64,000 bases of DNA from Pectobacterium aroidearum (GTDB taxonomy: Bacteria; Pseudomonadota; Gammaproteobacteria; Enterobacterales; Enterobacteriaceae), in the NCBI RefSeq assembly GCF_041228105.1, contig NZ_CP166097.1, positions 2,418,001-2,482,000 on the forward strand, written 5' to 3'. The notes under the pieces were generated by a model. It saw only the letters and a program-made list of their open reading frames with translations, made no database searches and was not told the origin of the DNA. The number at the start of each line of letters is the position of its first letter. Within the stretch, counting starts at the first letter, position 1. Positions 53,585-62,519 of this stretch are shown one piece after another. The position numbers and the translations under genes are program-made.

Positions 53585-54473
53585 TATAATTTTTTGTTTT
53601 TTTCTATTAGGACTGTATCCAGTTAGGGCTGACGAAATGAGTAATGAGAAATACCTATTTTCTTTTAAATCGTACAAAAGCTCTTGTATTTTAAGAGTTA
53701 ACTCATTTCCTGCTGTAGATACAGGGCATGCTGAACAAGGTACAATGTCGGCAGGATTTAATCTGACAGCATTTTTAGAAAATGGAAAGAATGAGATCGA
53801 ACTACTTATGGGATCGCAGGATCATAAAGATCCCAAGACTTTATATCCTGACTCATCTTGTCAGGTGATAGTCACAAAGGATACGGAGACAACCAGTACA
53901 GAAATCGCCAATTTTAGATTAAGCGTAAATGAAAAAGGTGAAATTACAGCAAGAGATTCTGTCACGACGAAAAATAGCTCAACCGTGTTTGAAGGCTATA
54001 CCAAGAATGAGAAAGACTATGGATTCTATAAAGTCAGAGGCGCGTTAAAAATCGATGGTTTACCTCGCTGGTCGTGGGTCAATGCCACCCCAGTGACAGA
54101 AAATGATATGCCTAAAATCAAGCTGGCCTATACGGATATCTGGATGATGATGAAGGATCGCGATATTGAAGGTTTGAAAAAAATCACACAACTCTCAAAT
54201 GAAGAGATGGCTTTTGCAGAAGGCGCTACAACGGGGATGATGTTTATTTCAACCGATTTCCCACAGCATGTAGTTGATAAACAGCTTACTCCTCTTCCGA
54301 TTGAATGGAATAAGTATAAAATCATAAAATATCGTGATGGTCGATTATTTCGTCTAGGTGTTGGCTATTATCAAAACTCACCACTTCGCTTTATAAATAG
54401 CAGTGGGGAAATAATTTTCTCTTACAATCCTTATTTCTCAATAATAGATGGTAAGGTAACGCTGGTAAGGTAA
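53535..54473 (+). CDS. Exported protein, candidate immunity protein
   Basis: This 312-residue protein has a clear Sec signal peptide (hydrophobic segment LILFNIIFCFFLLGLYP, ending VRA-DE near residue 29) and so is probably periplasmic. ATG 53535 has AAGGAG about 10 bases upstream; earlier in-frame starts lie inside the effector frame. It overlaps the effector candidate by 50 bp, so the two are made together, as toxin-immunity pairs are. Its DNA is clearly more AT-rich than the hrp genes, which suggests horizontal origin. The family is not recognised. A periplasmic immunity protein would imply a toxin acting in the periplasm or at the membrane. Confidence 0.6.
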   Translation: MTNWKRVIQNVGLILFNIIFCFFLLGLYPVRADEMSNEKYLFSFKSYKSSCILRVNSFPAVDTGHAEQGTMSAGFNLTAFLENGKNEIELLMGSQDHKDPKTLYPDSSCQVIVTKDTETTSTEIANFRLSVNEKGEITARDSVTTKNSSTVFEGYTKNEKDYGFYKVRGALKIDGLPRWSWVNATPVTENDMPKIKLAYTDIWMMMKDRDIEGLKKITQLSNEEMAFAEGATTGMMFISTDFPQHVVDKQLTPLPIEWNKYKIIKYRDGRLFRLGVGYYQNSPLRFINSSGEIIFSYNPYFSIIDGKVTLVR

Positions 54474-54535
54474 TTTATGGTAATGGTTCTGGAATAAATG
54501 ATCGTTTATTTATTTTCTAACGGACTAATTAAAAA

Positions 54536-54802
54536 ATGGGTAACGCAGTTAAATTAGGCGATAGCGATACCGGTCATGGTAGTCATCCGCCGACGCCTGT
54601 CGCAGTGGGTTCATCGACGGTTAAGGTTGATGGTATGCCGTTGGCTCGACAAGGCGATCCTTTGGTTCCCCACGGTCATGCTCGGAGCATTAGCGGTGGT
54701 TCATCGAGTGTATTTATTGATGGTAAACCCGCGGCACGAACGGGGGATGGTGTGAGTTGTGGTGGCGTGGTGATTGGTGGGGGAACGGTCACCATTGGGT
54801 GA
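54536..54802 (+). CDS. PAAR-domain T6SS tip protein
   Basis: This 88-residue PAAR protein caps the VgrG spike. The family pattern is visible: GDSDTGHG, PTPVAVGSSTVKVDGMPLARQGDPL, then IDGKPAARTGDGVSCGG. It consists of the PAAR domain alone. It is the last gene of the T6SS module and is followed by a bidirectional terminator. Presence of VgrG, adaptor and PAAR together makes a complete delivery head. Confidence 0.93.
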   Translation: MGNAVKLGDSDTGHGSHPPTPVAVGSSTVKVDGMPLARQGDPLVPHGHARSISGGSSSVFIDGKPAARTGDGVSCGGVVIGGGTVTIG

Positions 54803-54844
54803 TGGCTTATTCACATTCACGCCTGACATCTATCGAACTGAGCT

Positions 54845-54879
54845 AAAAAAGCCAGCACAGGTTTCCCTGGCTGGCTTTT
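54845..54879. terminator. Bidirectional terminator between PAAR and hrpW-side genes
   Basis: AAAAAAGCCAGC (54845-54856) pairs with GCTGGCTTTT (54870-54879) around a 13-base loop. A-tract and T-tract flanks let it act on both convergent transcripts. Confidence 0.85.
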
Positions 54880-54903
54880 CCCCGGTGCGGTATGGCGCAG
54901 GTA

Positions 54904-55227
54904 TTACATTTGACGCACCGCAATAAAGCGATCGGCGATGAGGCGGGCGACCCAGAACGAGGTCTGCGCCACGTCGCTGTGTAGCCCGTTCTTCGTATGG
55001 ATATCGGCCTGATGCAGGAAATCCTGCTCCAGCGAATCCACAAAGGCGTCGAACTCGAACTCACCCCGCCGCAGCGATCCTGACTGGCCAAGTACGGTGT
55101 TCAACTGTGCTCTCACCAGGTGGATGGCCTGAGTGAATGATTCACGCTGAGCAGGCGTGATGTATCCGCCTTGTCTGGCGAGATCTGCCCAGCGTGTCGG
55201 TGTGGGAGTGGTCATCGTGTTTGGCAT
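54904..55227 (-). CDS. Hypothetical protein downstream of hrpW
   Basis: This 107-residue soluble protein starts at ATG 55227, one base after the last hrpW stop, and is presumably read from the hrpW hrp box. It is helical and acidic with no membrane segment or signal peptide. I do not recognise the family. Its size and position after a secreted T3SS substrate would fit a small chaperone or accessory protein, but no motif shows that. Confidence 0.65.
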   Translation of the reverse strand: MPNTMTTPTPTRWADLARQGGYITPAQRESFTQAIHLVRAQLNTVLGQSGSLRRGEFEFDAFVDSLEQDFLHQADIHTKNGLHSDVAQTSFWVARLIADRFIAVRQM

Positions 55228-55228
55228 C

Positions 55229-56235
55229 TTAATTCACCTGCAAGTTGGCGGAATCAGGCACTTTGTAGTGATTATTGACATTCGTCAGGTTGATATTGCT
55301 GCCTTTAACGTTCAACCCTTCACTGTCGCTTTTCACGAATGAGAACTTGCCGTTTTCTGCATCAATGTTGCTCAGGTTCAAATTCCAGTTACCCTGTTGT
55401 CCGCCGTTGGTGCGAACAAATGTACCGAAATCTTTCGCTTTGAAATTATCGATGGTCAGATTGGCGTCTGCGTTCAACTGGAAAATCTTGTCGGCAGCGC
55501 CCTGAGCGCTACTGTTGGTGATTTCCACGTTAGCAGGTTTGCCTGTATTGGATTTCACCGTCAGCGCATCTTCTGCGGTGCGCCCACTGACGGCGATCCG
55601 CCACCTTGGGATTGGCCGCTACCTTGCGGCTGACCAAACTCACCTTTCTGTGAATCCATCAGATTGCCGATCAATTCCAGCAGCGCTTTTAACAGATCGT
55701 TACCGCTCAGTTGGCCGCCGCCGTCCGCCGTTGGGCTAATAGCATTATCTAATGCGCTGCCAGCCGAATCTTGCAGCAGAGAGCGGCTCAGATCTTCTGG
55801 GTTTTGTGCGCTGCCTGCGCCACCAGGGCCAGATGATCCCGTCAGCGGTGAGGCACCACTATTGCCACCTGCCGCACCCGACGAACCGGAAGAGAGCGGA
55901 TTCCCCGCTTCCTGCCCGTTTTTCCCCGGAATTAGCGCTTCCAACAGTTTCATCAGCATATCGGCGGGGCTGCCGTTTTGTCCTAACGCCGAGCTCCCTC
56001 CGTTGCCCGCGCCCGTCTGGCCCAACGGGCTGCCATCGGTCGAGGACGGCGTATTGCCCTGTGCATTAGGCAAGAGCGCGCTGAGCAGGGTGCCCAGTGC
56101 CTCCATGAGCTGGCTATCTTGCTGTGCAGAGCGTTGCGATGCCCCGCTGTTGCTGCCTGAAAGCGGGGAATTCAGACCTGTTGAGGACAGGCCTGCGCCG
56201 GGTTGTATGCTGAGCGTAATCGTCATATCAGCCAT
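55229..56235 (-). pseudogene. hrpW: Harpin/pectate-lyase-like HrpW, internally deleted and frameshifted
   Basis: HrpW is a T3SS-secreted harpin fused to a class-III pectate-lyase-like domain. From ATG 56235 a 224-codon frame encodes the Ser/Gly-rich harpin half and stops at 55561. The C-terminal tail of the lyase-like domain (from AEDALTV to the stop at 55229) lies in the +1 frame. The start of that domain, on the order of 100 residues, is absent, so a deletion with frame loss near 55565-55590 is more likely than a single-base error. A truncated harpin half may still be made and secreted. The promoter and hrp box are intact. Confidence 0.75.
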
Positions 56236-56294
56236 AACATCTCCTTGAAAGTGAATCGTGATGGGTTATTAACAGGCTTACGTCTGTTGCGTAT

Positions 56295-56322
56295 TAAGTG
56301 AGGAGAGGCGTGATGTGGTTCC
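56295..56322 (-). promoter_or_regulatory. Variant hrp box of hrpW
   Basis: On the minus strand GGAACC (56322-56317), 15 bases, then TCACTTA (56301-56295). It shares the T-for-C variant with the hrpN box. It lies 60 bp before hrpW and is divergent from the dspE box. Confidence 0.82.
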
Positions 56323-56346
56323 CCGTCAGGGAAGAGAAAGATGATG

Positions 56347-56374
56347 GGAACCAGAAGGGGAAAACGACCACTTA
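56347..56374 (+). promoter_or_regulatory. hrp box of dspE-dspF
   Basis: GGAACC (56347-56352), 15 bases, then CCACTTA (56368-56374), a perfect match to the consensus. It lies 37 bp before the dspE start. Confidence 0.93.
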
Positions 56375-56410
56375 ACCGATACGTTCACCTCATCACCTTT
56401 GGAACTTGTT

Positions 56411-59400
56411 ATGCAGAAAATCCAGCATGTTCAGCCTGGTCTGTCCATTTCGGAGATTGCACCAGCTACGTTAGCTAAAACATCGTTATCGCAGGGCAGT
56501 AGCACCAGTGCGAGCCAGAAAGGCGCGCAATCCCTGATTCAGCAAGGTTTGCATGATAAAAATAGACCGCCCGAGCTGGAGCAGGGAAGCAGCAGCCAGG
56601 TGAAGAGTCAGGGGGCGCGATCAACGACCTTACGCGAACTATTTTCATCGGAAGACATGGGGAAGGCCTTAGCGCGTCCATCGCGCGATTCGCTGGCGTC
56701 AGGCGGACCTATCCAGAGCCTGCCGCGTTTTGCCTCCATCGCGGCGGCTGAGAGCAAAATCAGCAGTAGCAGTGCCGCGCCACCTGCGGCTAAATCCGAT
56801 ATCACGCTGGACAGCCGCGGTAAGCTTCAGTTCGGCAAAGGCTTGCCGGAGGCGCTGACCACGCTGTTACAACAGACCATCGGGAAAAATAGCCAGCCGT
56901 TCGTTGCCCATCATGAAAATCAGGATACGCAGCAGCATGCGTTAGTCGATAAATCAGGGCGATTGTTCGTGATTCAAAGCAATGACGATCAGCATATTGC
57001 GCTTCACAGTAGCGGCCGCAGCGCGATGCCGACGGGCAAATCGAGCGCAGGTAGCGTAAAGCTGGAATCCACGCCAGAGCATCTCTCCCTACAAACAAAA
57101 GCGGGGGAATCCACCAACGTTCCGCTATCTGGGCGCATGAACCATGAGCTGTTGACCGGTATTCACCGACAGCCTGATTCAGCTTCAGGCGCGGGCGAGC
57201 AATTGCGCCTGCATGACGGCAAACTTTTTGCGTTAAACACCGAGTTTGGCGTCTGGCAACAAAGCAGCGATGTCGCCCACAGCCAGTTATCCCGGCAGGG
57301 GGATGGGCAACTGTATGCGGTTAAAGATAATCACACGCTGAGTAATCTCTCGGCGGGAACGGAATCAGCCACGTTCAGCGATAAGATTACGGCGTTCTCC
57401 GCCAATCAGAATGGGCAATCGGCTGTGCTGACCGAGCAGGATCACCTTACGCAACTGCATCTGATGAGCGCGTTGGATGCTGCGCCGCAGCCGGTGGATC
57501 TCAAACTGGAAAGTGGTGAACCGGTGTATGCAAAAGCGGTGGGGTTAACCGCAGAACATCTGCTGATTGCCGATAATGACGGCAAACTTTACCACGCACC
57601 ACGGCCAGAAACGGGTGAACAACAGGTTACATTAACCCCGGTCAGTACGCCGGAATTGAATGCGGTGCTGGGCAACGACCATCGTATTACTGGATTTGCC
57701 CATGATGAACACGGCCAGCCGCAGGCGCTCGCCACCGATCGTCAGGGACAAAAACACGTCGCTTCTCTGGGACAAAATGGGCTGTCGCCAACGCCGGGGT
57801 GGAACCTGAGCGACAGTCTGGTCGTCGATAACAAACTGGGGCTGACGACGACAGCCCCCGCCGCGAAAGACACCTTAGATCTGGGGCGACTAGGGCAAAT
57901 TGGGTTACAGGACGGCAAAGTCCATTTTCACAACGGCAATACCCAAAACTGGGAGGCATCCAGCGTTGAAGCCAGCCAACTGAAGCGCGGACTAGACAAT
58001 CAGGCTTACACGCTGAAAGACGGTGAAATCACGCCGCTGTCCATCAACCAGAAATCCGGCTCTTTTACACACGGTGACAACACTGTGTTTGCGCTGCCGC
58101 AGGTGCGAATGACGCCGTCTGCGGGCACGGCGCTTCCTGGGATCGCCAAGGACGACGGCGTATCGGCGATGGCGGTGCTCAACCGCAATAAATTTATTGC
58201 CGTCGATAAGCAGGGCGATCTGCATTTCCATCAGATCAAACCGGGAACGGATAAACTCGCCGCGCCACCGCTGGCGTTGCCTAAAAATGGGTTGTCCGGT
58301 GAGATTCAAGACATCACGCTGGATCACCAGCAGACGCTCTTCGCCTTGAACAAAGACGGGCAGCTTTTCCAACTGCCGAAGGCCGACTGGCAAAATGCGG
58401 CTAATCATGACTCTGCCCAATGGCAGCCGGTGAAGACGCCGATTGAGGGGAAAGTCAATTCGCTGAGCACGGATGCGCAGCATCATTTGCAGGTGGCGCA
58501 TGACGATCATGAGCTCCATACCCAGCAAGGCAAGGCGTGGAAAACGACGGTGCCGAAAGGGGAAACGCCATTACCCTCGGAAGCGCGTGCCGCAGAAACG
58601 GTGTTTGGCCGGCTTGATGTCGCGACAAAAGGGACGAAGATACCGTTGACCGGGGTCACGGTTAAAGCCGATGTGCAGGTTCTGGGTAAAACCGGCGAAG
58701 AGTCACAGCAGGTGAAAAGCAAGCTGTCAGATTTGCTCAGAGCGCATGTTGTCTCGTTCTCCATGGAAGTTCCCCGGCCGTTAAAAACCTTTGCTGACCA
58801 TGTTCAGCACCAGATCAGCGGGCGTGAAGGGTTGAAGCCCGTTTACGACATGCAGACGGAGTTACTGAAAAAACTGGATGCCACGACGGGCCAGCCGCAG
58901 AGCGCGGCGATGGATCTGGAAAGTAAGCTAGATAAGCTGGATCTGGGGGAGAAAGGGAAACCGTTGGTGAACTTGCTCAAACAGTTCCATACCGAACTGG
59001 AAAGCAGCTCGGCCAAAGCAGCCTTGCTTATTGGCAGGCAACAGGGCGTGGTGAACGATAACGGTGCCATAAACACGGAAGGCAAGCCTGCCAGCGTGCA
59101 CGGCAGAGAAAAAGATCTGGCTCCGGTGCTGCTGGCGGCGATGGAAAGTAACCCTTCATCGAAAACGAGTACGGCGGGTACGCTGATCAAAGCCTTTGTA
59201 GACAGCAAAACGCCGATTGCTCAAAAGCCGAATAGTGACGCGTTTGGGCAGCAGCGGGATACCAGTGACGCCCTGTCGTTGGCGAAAACGCGGCTGGTGC
59301 TGGATACCCTGGTGATGGGGGATTTGCATAAGCTGACCGATCGCATTGATACGTTATCTGGCACATCGCCGGGTGAAGCGGAACTGGCCTCGATGATGAA

Positions 59401-61294
59401 AGAGCTTAACGCGCTGCGTCAGGGGGACTACGGCGACAATCCAGTGAAGAAGATGACCGACATGGGGTTCACCAACCATAAGGCGCTGGAAGCGGATTAT
59501 GACTCGGTGAAAACCTTTATGAAGGCGTTCAGGAAAGAAGAGAATGCCGTCAGCGTAACGTCGAAAACCGTGATGCAGGCGGCCAACCAGACGGACATGA
59601 TCGATAAAATGAAGGCGACCGTCTTATCGTTGGATAGCAACGAAAGCATCGCCTTTAACCGAACCTATGGCGGCGGAGCATCCATGTCGTTTGTGGTCAG
59701 CGGCACGCCATTGCCTTTTCCTCCGGTGCCGGGCGGCGGTGTCAGCGGGGAACGGAATTACAATCTGAGTTTTTCTCGCGGTGAAAACGGCATCAATGTC
59801 GCCTTTGAGCGTTCAGGTGGCATCACCGGTAAAGTGAGCTACTCCGGCGGGTATGACGTCAGCCAGTATCTGACAGGGAAAACCACGGAGCAGATGACGC
59901 AAAGTATTAACAGCAAACACAGCTTTGCACCGGATGTCCGCGCCTCATTCGGCGTATCCGCCAGCCTGCAAATGGCGCAGCAAAACGCCCTGAATTTCAC
60001 CCTCAGCGAAGAAGAACTGCCTGGATTTATTGACGGCCTGTCGAGCGGCACGATCAACCCGCTTGCCCTGCTGGATAAAGGGGAGCAGCACAGCGTGAAG
60101 GCCGGTAAAACGGTTAGCTTCAATCTGGATAGCAACGCGGCGCTGGAGCTGCGCGGCGGCATAAACCTGACGGAAAAAGGTGCGGCACCAACCAGCGCTA
60201 CGCTGCGCGGATCCGTCGGCCTGACGGCAAGCGCCAATGTGCTGTCTGCTACCAGTTCGTCCAGCGTCGCACAAGGTGAAAAATCCACAACCTACACGGA
60301 ATCCGACAACCGCCTGCGTTTCATGAATCAGGCCGCGATGGGAGCAAACGCGACCCTGAGTGCCGGTGCGGCCAGAACGACATCGGATGGCACCGTCCCG
60401 TTCTTCACCTCGGCCAGCATCGGGGTGAATGTGGCGGCAGACTCACGCACTAACCAGTCGATCAGTCTGGGCCTGAAGAAAGCCGAACCGCTGGAGAAAA
60501 AGGACATCGATTCGCTGACCAAAACGCTGAACTCCGCGTTTAACGACCCAGCCAGTCAGCTTTTGATTGATGGGGTGAAAAAAATGGCGGAGCCGGACGA
60601 TCAATTAGCCATCCTGAATGAGCACTTTGCGGATAAAACGGCAAAAACTGACGATCAGCATCAGGGATTGATGAGCCTGAAAAAGCTGAACGTGCGGCAG
60701 GATGTTGCGCAGCGCGACGGAGCCACGCTGGATAGCGTCAAACACACGACGTCCTACACCAATCTCAGTAAATTGACGGAAAACGGGCTGTTCCAGGTCA
60801 TCGGCAACCATTTGTTTTCTTCGCTGCCGCCGAGTAATGCCGATCGCATTAATCAACTGATTGCGGACAACCCCGCACTGAAGGATATCGTGAGTCGCTT
60901 GCAGGATAACGACAGAGCGTCGGTGACGGTTGCGCTGGAACTGAAAGACGATGTGCGGGAGAAGATAGAGAAGGGCATTCAGGACAAAACGCACGGCAAA
61001 GATGACGTCATTGCGCTGTTTAAAGACGGCAATAATTTACGTCTCGCCAGTATTGATGTCTCGCAGACGGTGAAGAAGAGCGAAGGGTTCAATACCCCAG
61101 CGGTCATCATTAACGCCTCAAGCAGCGCGGGCGTCAGCATGAATAAACTGCTCGGTAGCGTCAACTTCAGTTACGGGCAGGATCAAAACGTACCGCAAAG
61201 CTACAAACTGGGCGGCGAAATTGCAAAAGCCAGTCCGGCTACCGCCAACGCCCTGCAGAAGTTACAGCAGGAAGGCCTGCAACTTAACGGCTGA
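56411..61294 (+). CDS. dspE: AvrE-family T3SS effector DspE (DspA/E)
   Basis: This very large effector of 1627 residues is delivered into plant cells, where AvrE-family proteins cause water soaking and cell death. The family has been shown to form solute-permeable channels. The N-terminus is Ser/Gln-rich and disordered (secretion and chaperone-binding region), a middle part (about 150-720) has repeated beta-propeller-like strands, and a Gly-rich, beta-rich C-terminal half follows. ATG 56411 is the first ATG after the hrp box; the upstream TTG 56399 is rejected. The gene is intact. Its chaperone DspF is encoded next. Confidence 0.97.
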   Translation: MQKIQHVQPGLSISEIAPATLAKTSLSQGSSTSASQKGAQSLIQQGLHDKNRPPELEQGSSSQVKSQGARSTTLRELFSSEDMGKALARPSRDSLASGGPIQSLPRFASIAAAESKISSSSAAPPAAKSDITLDSRGKLQFGKGLPEALTTLLQQTIGKNSQPFVAHHENQDTQQHALVDKSGRLFVIQSNDDQHIALHSSGRSAMPTGKSSAGSVKLESTPEHLSLQTKAGESTNVPLSGRMNHELLTGIHRQPDSASGAGEQLRLHDGKLFALNTEFGVWQQSSDVAHSQLSRQGDGQLYAVKDNHTLSNLSAGTESATFSDKITAFSANQNGQSAVLTEQDHLTQLHLMSALDAAPQPVDLKLESGEPVYAKAVGLTAEHLLIADNDGKLYHAPRPETGEQQVTLTPVSTPELNAVLGNDHRITGFAHDEHGQPQALATDRQGQKHVASLGQNGLSPTPGWNLSDSLVVDNKLGLTTTAPAAKDTLDLGRLGQIGLQDGKVHFHNGNTQNWEASSVEASQLKRGLDNQAYTLKDGEITPLSINQKSGSFTHGDNTVFALPQVRMTPSAGTALPGIAKDDGVSAMAVLNRNKFIAVDKQGDLHFHQIKPGTDKLAAPPLALPKNGLSGEIQDITLDHQQTLFALNKDGQLFQLPKADWQNAANHDSAQWQPVKTPIEGKVNSLSTDAQHHLQVAHDDHELHTQQGKAWKTTVPKGETPLPSEARAAETVFGRLDVATKGTKIPLTGVTVKADVQVLGKTGEESQQVKSKLSDLLRAHVVSFSMEVPRPLKTFADHVQHQISGREGLKPVYDMQTELLKKLDATTGQPQSAAMDLESKLDKLDLGEKGKPLVNLLKQFHTELESSSAKAALLIGRQQGVVNDNGAINTEGKPASVHGREKDLAPVLLAAMESNPSSKTSTAGTLIKAFVDSKTPIAQKPNSDAFGQQRDTSDALSLAKTRLVLDTLVMGDLHKLTDRIDTLSGTSPGEAELASMMKELNALRQGDYGDNPVKKMTDMGFTNHKALEADYDSVKTFMKAFRKEENAVSVTSKTVMQAANQTDMIDKMKATVLSLDSNESIAFNRTYGGGASMSFVVSGTPLPFPPVPGGGVSGERNYNLSFSRGENGINVAFERSGGITGKVSYSGGYDVSQYLTGKTTEQMTQSINSKHSFAPDVRASFGVSASLQMAQQNALNFTLSEEELPGFIDGLSSGTINPLALLDKGEQHSVKAGKTVSFNLDSNAALELRGGINLTEKGAAPTSATLRGSVGLTASANVLSATSSSSVAQGEKSTTYTESDNRLRFMNQAAMGANATLSAGAARTTSDGTVPFFTSASIGVNVAADSRTNQSISLGLKKAEPLEKKDIDSLTKTLNSAFNDPASQLLIDGVKKMAEPDDQLAILNEHFADKTAKTDDQHQGLMSLKKLNVRQDVAQRDGATLDSVKHTTSYTNLSKLTENGLFQVIGNHLFSSLPPSNADRINQLIADNPALKDIVSRLQDNDRASVTVALELKDDVREKIEKGIQDKTHGKDDVIALFKDGNNLRLASIDVSQTVKKSEGFNTPAVIINASSSAGVSMNKLLGSVNFSYGQDQNVPQSYKLGGEIAKASPATANALQKLQQEGLQLNG

Positions 61295-61329
61295 TCGTAA
61301 ATAACACACGGTGATTAAAGGAGAACAGG

Positions 61330-61752
61330 ATGACACCCACACAACAGCATATTACTCGCCTATTGCGCCATTACGGTTCGCTCAGCCGTACTCAACTGAG
61401 TTTGCAGGACGGAATCTGTGCGCTACGCGAATCTGACGGACAGGAAGCGGTGGTATTAGAGGTCCCCACCAGCAGCAGCGTGCTGCTATTACACAGCGAT
61501 GTGATGCGATTTCAGGGAGACGTCAGCACGGCGGTTTACCAGCTCATGCTGATGCTCAACTTTGAAATGGCGGCGATGAAAGGCTGCTGGCTGGCGCTGG
61601 ATGAGAATTCCACGCTGCGTTTGTGCACTCAGCACACCGCAGAATCGCTCGATGAACCTGGCTTTACCGCGTTGCTGCCCGCGTTTATCAGTCAGGCAAA
61701 AGAAACCCGACTGCTAATTCGCGGCTTGTTGCCACGACTCATGGCGGCATAA
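61330..61752 (+). CDS. dspF: T3SS chaperone DspF
   Basis: This class-IA T3SS chaperone of 140 residues is small and acidic, with the alpha/beta layout of the CesT/DspF family. It binds the N-terminal region of DspE and keeps it ready for secretion. It lies 35 bp after dspE, with AAAGGAG before the ATG, and shares the dspE hrp box. Its stop is 9 bp from the convergent GntR gene and marks the right border of the T3SS cluster. Confidence 0.95.
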   Translation: MTPTQQHITRLLRHYGSLSRTQLSLQDGICALRESDGQEAVVLEVPTSSSVLLLHSDVMRFQGDVSTAVYQLMLMLNFEMAAMKGCWLALDENSTLRLCTQHTAESLDEPGFTALLPAFISQAKETRLLIRGLLPRLMAA

Positions 61753-61761
61753 CGCGATAAC

Positions 61762-62427
61762 CTATTGTTCTATCGCAATAAAAGCCAGCATTGTTTCGCT
61801 GCCATCCAGAATGTCGGATTGAATGGCCTGTCGGGCGGTGCTGGCATCGCGCTGCTGTAGCGCGGCGAGGACATCTTCATGATGTTCGATCGCCATCTGC
61901 ACGGAAAAATGCGCATAGGCCTGTGCAATCAGCGGGCCGGTGCGCATCCACAAGCTGCCGATAAACTGCGTCAACAGCGGCATACGAGCCGCCTGCGCCA
62001 GAAACAGATGAAATTCACTATTTAACCGCAGCGCTTCGCGTAGATTTTTCTCGTCAATCGCCAGACGATTCTGGCGAATATTTTCCTCAATCTGCCCCAG
62101 CATTTTCGGCGTAATGTGTGCGGCAGCCTGCTCGGCCCCCGTGCCTTCCAGTGCCAGCCGCAATGTGCGGATCTCGATAAATTGCGCTTCGGTCAACTGA
62201 GGAACACGGATATCACGCGGCGTTTTGAGCACCAGCGCCTGTTCTTTCGCCAATTGCAGGATCGCATCTCGCACTGGCGTGACGCTGGTACCCACCTGTG
62301 CGGCAAGCTCCCGTATTCTCAGGCGGTCGTCCGGTTTGAGTTGGCCGGTAATTAACGCTTCACGCAGCATGGTATAAACGCTGGAGCCCAGATAGCTGTG
62401 ATTGATCTGCCCGATTGGATAATTCAC
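61762..62427 (-). CDS. GntR-family regulator, FCD subfamily
   Basis: This transcriptional regulator of 221 residues has an N-terminal winged helix (about 15-80: LREALITGQLKPDDRLRIRELAAQVGTSVTPVRDAILQL) and an all-helical FCD effector domain that usually binds a small organic acid or amino acid with a metal. The start is uncertain. GTG 62427 has GGGGGAAC just upstream; the longest frame begins with TTG at 62487. The palindrome TGATGCATCA lies upstream at 62521-62530 and also before the amine importer and the kinase/phospho-lyase operon, so it probably regulates those and itself. Confidence 0.85.
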   Translation of the reverse strand: MNYPIGQINHSYLGSSVYTMLREALITGQLKPDDRLRIRELAAQVGTSVTPVRDAILQLAKEQALVLKTPRDIRVPQLTEAQFIEIRTLRLALEGTGAEQAAAHITPKMLGQIEENIRQNRLAIDEKNLREALRLNSEFHLFLAQAARMPLLTQFIGSLWMRTGPLIAQAYAHFSVQMAIEHHEDVLAALQQRDASTARQAIQSDILDGSETMLAFIAIEQ

Positions 62428-62519
62428 TGTTCCCCCAGAGAGAAGCGCTGCGCAACGTGGTGAGATAAATATAAGTGAGTGCCGCAATAACCTACGGCGA
62501 TGAGGCGCTAATATACAAT

